A stretch of 64,000 bases of DNA from Janthinobacterium sp. 61 (GTDB lineage: Bacteria; Pseudomonadota; Gammaproteobacteria; Burkholderiales; Burkholderiaceae_D): positions 2,232,001-2,296,000 of the forward strand of contig NZ_PJMQ01000001.1 in NCBI RefSeq assembly GCF_002846335.1, read 5' to 3'. The position numbers and the translations under genes are program-made. The notes under the pieces are model-generated. The model was not told the origin of the DNA. It saw nothing but the letters and a program-made list of their open reading frames with translations, and ran no database searches. This document shows, piece after piece, positions 61,129 to 64,000 of this stretch. Positions within the stretch are counted from its first letter, which is position 1, and every line of letters begins with the position of its first letter.

Positions 61129-64000
61129 GCGTCTTCGCCCTGCGGTTCGCTGGCCATCTGCGCCAGCAAGGCGCACAGTGGCTGGTACTGGTGTTGTTCC
61201 AGCATGGCGGCGATATGCGCGGATAGCTGCGGCAGGCCAGTTGCCACGCTGGCCAGCACAATGGCGCTGCGCCGCAAATCGAGCGCCTGCACGGATTCGA
61301 GCAGCGCCTGCCGTTCGGCTGCACCCAGCTGGCCCAGCGCCTGCGACAGGTCAAAGGCCGGCGCGGGCACGCGCGGCGACGCGGCGGTGGTGCGCTGGAA
61401 GCGCACGCCCAGTTGCTGCTCCAGCATGGCGAACAGGTGTTCCTGTTCGATCGGCTTGCGCAGGAAACCGTCGGCGCCGGCCGCCAGCGCCTCCTGCTTT
61501 TCTTCTTCGAAGGCGGAGGCGGTCATGATCACCAGGCGCGGCTGCACCAGCACCGGCTGCGCGCGCAGCCAGCGCGTCAGCGCCAGGCCATCCATGCCTG
61601 GCATGCGCCAGTCGCTCAACACCATGTCGTAGCGCTGCGCCGCCAGCATGGCTTGCGCCTGCGCGCCGCCCGCCGCTTGCTGCAACTGGAAGCCCAGTGG
61701 TGCCAGCAAGCCGGCCAGCAGCTTGCGGCAGTTGTCGTCATCATCGACCAGCAGCACCATGCGCCCGCGCTGGCCCGGCGGCAGGCGCGCCACGCGGCCC
61801 GGCGCCAGCGCCGCGATGGCCGGTTGCTGCAGCACCGGTGCGCGCAAGTCGAAACGGAATACGGAACCCGCTCCCAGCGTGGAATCGACGCGCAACTCGC
61901 CGCCCATCAGGCGCACGAATTCGCGCGAAATGGTCAGCCCCAGTCCCGTGCCGGCCTGCGCCACGGCGCTGTCGGCCTGCACAAACGGTTCAAAGATACG
62001 TTCCAGATCCGCTTCCGCGATGCCGCTGCCCGTATCGCGCACGGCAAACGACAGCGCCGTCTGCCCATCTTCTGCCGCCTGGCACGCCAGCGACAAGATC
62101 ACACTGCCCTGCTCGATGAATTTGAGCGCGTTCGACAACAAATTGAGCAGCACCTGGCGCAGCTTGGCGCCATCGAGGCGCACCAGCGGCGGCACGCCGG
62201 AACGTTCGATCTGCAGCGCGATGCCCTGGTCGCTCGAGCGCATGCGCACCATCTCGAGCACCTCGTCGAGCAAACCATTCAAGTCCACGGGTCCCGTTTG
62301 CAGCTGCATGCGGCCCGCTTCGATTTTCGACAATTCCAGGATATCGTTGATCAAGGTCAACAAGTGGTGGCCGGCGCGGTTGATGATGGCCAGGTTATGC
62401 TTTTCTTCCTCGAACATGCTGCTCGAATCGGCCATCATCTGCGAAAAACCGATCACGGAATTCAATGGCGTGCGCAATTCGTGGCTCATGTTGGCCAGGA
62501 AAACGCTTTTCGCGCGATTCGCCGATTCGGCCTCGGTGACGGCCACAGACAGGGCGGCCGTGCGCTGCTGCACCAGTTCTTCCAGGTGGTCGCGGTAGCC
62601 GAGCAATTCCTGCTCGCTGTGCTTGCGCTCGGAAATGTCGACGATGCCGCTGCGTACCAGGCGCCGCCCTTCCATGGGCAATTTGACCAGCCGCACCTCG
62701 CAGGGAAAAATGCTGCCGTCGGCACGCCGCACATTGCGCTCCACCAGGACAGGCTCGCCCAGCATGGCGCGGCGCAGATGCTCTTCCATCATCAGTCCCA
62801 GCGGAAGGCCATCGGGCTGCTTGCCGGTATACAGGTCGAACGGCCCGCGCGCCAGCAGCGCTTCGCGCGACAGGCCCAGCATGCACTGCGCGCTGCTGTT
62901 GGCGTCGACGAAGCGATCCAGGTCCAGGTCGTACACCAGGATGGCTTCCGGCGCATGCTCGACCAGGATGCGGAAGCGCTGCTCGCTCTCGCGCGCATCG
63001 CTCTCGGCGCGCCGCAGGCGCCGCCGCTGCAGCAGCAAGGCGCTCAGCAAGCCGACCATCACGATAAAGACGCCGCCCACCAGCAGCACGGCAACGCGGT
63101 GTTCATGCCACAGTTGCGGTGGCCGGTTGAGGAACAGCGTGTGCGGCGGCAGGCGGCTGATGTCGGCATCCCAGCGCTGCAGCTGTTCCCAGTCGTACAT
63201 GGGCACCGGGCGAGCGGGCTGCAGCAAGGCGCCCGGCGCCGCGGGCGCCTTGCCCGCCAGCACCGCGAGCGACATTTGCGCCACCTGCTGCGCGGCCTGT
63301 TCGATGTGCAGGATGGAGCCACCCAGGATGCCCTTGCCGACCGTCGCGTTGTACATGCCAAAGGTGGGCACATTCGCCAGCCGCGCCAGTTGCACGGAAA
63401 ACTGCACGGGCGTGGCGATGGCGCCGTCCACGTCGCGGTTGACATTGCCCGCCACCAGCACGGCATCGGAGGGCAGCCGCGCCACGGCCGCGCGCATCTG
63501 CTCCAGGGTCAGGTTGTCGAGGTAGCGCATGGCCACCTTGCCCTGCCACGCCAGCGCCGCCTGCTGCATGTTGCGCTTCAAGACCTGGTCGGCCTCGCTG
63601 GTACCGACGGCCATGACGATGGTCTTGGTGTCAGGGAACAGCGCCATGGCTTGCGCCAGTGTGCCGGGAAAATCGACATTCGCCTTTTGCTGCCAGATGG
63701 CAGCCGGGCTGCCGGCAGGCAAGGCCATGCCTGAGGTGTTAATCGCCAGCACGGGCACGTCGCGCGCCAGCGGCGCCAGGTCCGACAGCAAAAAATCGAG
63801 CGCTGGCTGCTGCATGGCGACGATCAGGTCGGCCTTGCGCCCCATTACCTCAGTGTATCTTAAAAGCAACAAATCGCGCATCTCATTGCGCAGCGCCGGG
63901 TCTCCCTGGGTATTCATGTTCAGGTGCTCGACCATGATGTCTTCGCTGGCCAGGCCCGCGGCGGCCATGGCGGCGACATAGGTGCGCGTGTACGATTCCA
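61125..64000 (-). CDS. Hybrid histidine kinase with ABC substrate-binding-type sensor (partial)
   Basis: At least 958 codons; the frame stays open to the window edge, so the N-terminus is missing. Periplasmic part: a COG2984-like ABC-type substrate-binding domain (TIVMAVGTSEADQV, PTFGMYNATVGKGILGG). One TM at about residue 310 of the visible part (VAVLLVGGVFIVMVGLL). Then PAS, HisKA (FLANMSHELRTPLNSVIGFSQMM), HATPase (DTGSGIAEADLERIFEPFVQ), receiver (LLVDDDDNCRKLL, DWRMPGMDG) and a C-terminal tail containing MLEQHQYQPLCALL. Senses an unknown small solute. Confidence 0.9.
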   Translation of the reverse strand, partial: ESYTRTYVAAMAAAGLASEDIMVEHLNMNTQGDPALRNEMRDLLLLRYTEVMGRKADLIVAMQQPALDFLLSDLAPLARDVPVLAINTSGMALPAGSPAAIWQQKANVDFPGTLAQAMALFPDTKTIVMAVGTSEADQVLKRNMQQAALAWQGKVAMRYLDNLTLEQMRAAVARLPSDAVLVAGNVNRDVDGAIATPVQFSVQLARLANVPTFGMYNATVGKGILGGSILHIEQAAQQVAQMSLAVLAGKAPAAPGALLQPARPVPMYDWEQLQRWDADISRLPPHTLFLNRPPQLWHEHRVAVLLVGGVFIVMVGLLSALLLQRRRLRRAESDARESEQRFRILVEHAPEAILVYDLDLDRFVDANSSAQCMLGLSREALLARGPFDLYTGKQPDGLPLGLMMEEHLRRAMLGEPVLVERNVRRADGSIFPCEVRLVKLPMEGRRLVRSGIVDISERKHSEQELLGYRDHLEELVQQRTAALSVAVTEAESANRAKSVFLANMSHELRTPLNSVIGFSQMMADSSSMFEEEKHNLAIINRAGHHLLTLINDILELSKIEAGRMQLQTGPVDLNGLLDEVLEMVRMRSSDQGIALQIERSGVPPLVRLDGAKLRQVLLNLLSNALKFIEQGSVILSLACQAAEDGQTALSFAVRDTGSGIAEADLERIFEPFVQADSAVAQAGTGLGLTISREFVRLMGGELRVDSTLGAGSVFRFDLRAPVLQQPAIAALAPGRVARLPPGQRGRMVLLVDDDDNCRKLLAGLLAPLGFQLQQAAGGAQAQAMLAAQRYDMVLSDWRMPGMDGLALTRWLRAQPVLVQPRLVIMTASAFEEEKQEALAAGADGFLRKPIEQEHLFAMLEQQLGVRFQRTTAASPRVPAPAFDLSQALGQLGAAERQALLESVQALDLRRSAIVLASVATGLPQLSAHIAAMLEQHQYQPLCALLAQMASEPQGEDA

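Noticed and set aside
61413-63734. 773-codon plus-strand ORF opposite the hybrid kinase
   Set aside because: Antisense shadow of clear kinase motifs.
1-64000. CRISPR arrays, rRNA, prophage or intact IS elements
   Set aside because: No regularly spaced repeats, rRNA sequence, phage structural genes or full transposase with both ends was seen.

Overview
The window is 64 kb of a GC-rich (roughly 60-65 %) betaproteobacterial chromosome. The conserved block thrS-infC-rpmI-rplT-pheS-pheT-ihfA-merR, preceded by tRNA-Val, together with the flavour of the accessory genes, points to Burkholderiales, most likely Oxalobacteraceae (Janthinobacterium/Massilia type). That genus-level guess is inference. 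There is no rRNA, no CRISPR array and no complete insertion sequence.

Layout. 0-8 kb: metallo-beta-lactamase-fold hydrolase, M28 peptidase, GNAT acetyltransferase, glycine-zipper envelope protein, PP2C phosphatase, DUF2177 membrane protein, FHA-domain protein with an N-terminal zinc site, and a 34-codon membrane smORF. 8-13 kb: YdjM-like membrane protein, then a Fur-box-controlled FecI-FecR-TonB receptor iron-uptake unit. 13-20 kb: pirin and OsmC, then a minus-strand unit of a zinc-ribbon/SPFH-like/coiled-coil protein, a SHOCT-kinase-coiled-coil-FGE fusion, and a SIMPL-domain protein. 20-33 kb: a YXWGXW envelope protein, CorA/ZntB transporter, Rnk, GGDEF-EAL protein, RF3, chemoreceptor, Crp-like regulator and a NarL-type two-component pair. 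33-41 kb: the translation block with two identical tRNA-Val genes. 41-50 kb: acyltransferase, M14 deacylase, two SMR exporters (one under a guanidine-II riboswitch), an AT-rich islet with a ChaN/EreA-like protein and an IS3 fragment, and an ArsR-OYE unit. 50-56 kb: lysophospholipid-acyltransferase-like protein and a complete urease operon ureDABCEFGJ. 56-64 kb: RR-PAS-GGDEF-EAL protein downstream of two paralogous hybrid/sensor kinases; the last one runs off the window.

How the genes work together. The first 20 kb carries all parts of a Ser/Thr phospho-signalling circuit (kinase, PP2C phosphatase, FHA reader) plus a zinc-ribbon SPFH/coiled-coil protein encoded 19 nt upstream of the kinase. 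No type VI secretion genes, the usual home of such a trio, are present. This is the best candidate for an undescribed system. Two envelope-protein genes 16 kb apart share an almost identical operator/promoter, suggesting one activator controls both. The right end looks like a phosphorelay feeding into cyclic-di-GMP turnover.

Notable sequence-level points are an AUA start codon for infC, C33 in both tRNA-Val(GAC) genes, two strong hairpins in the infC-rpmI spacer, an attenuator-like hairpin before pheS, and a 57-bp direct repeat of the gdx/sugE 3' end bounding the AT-rich islet.
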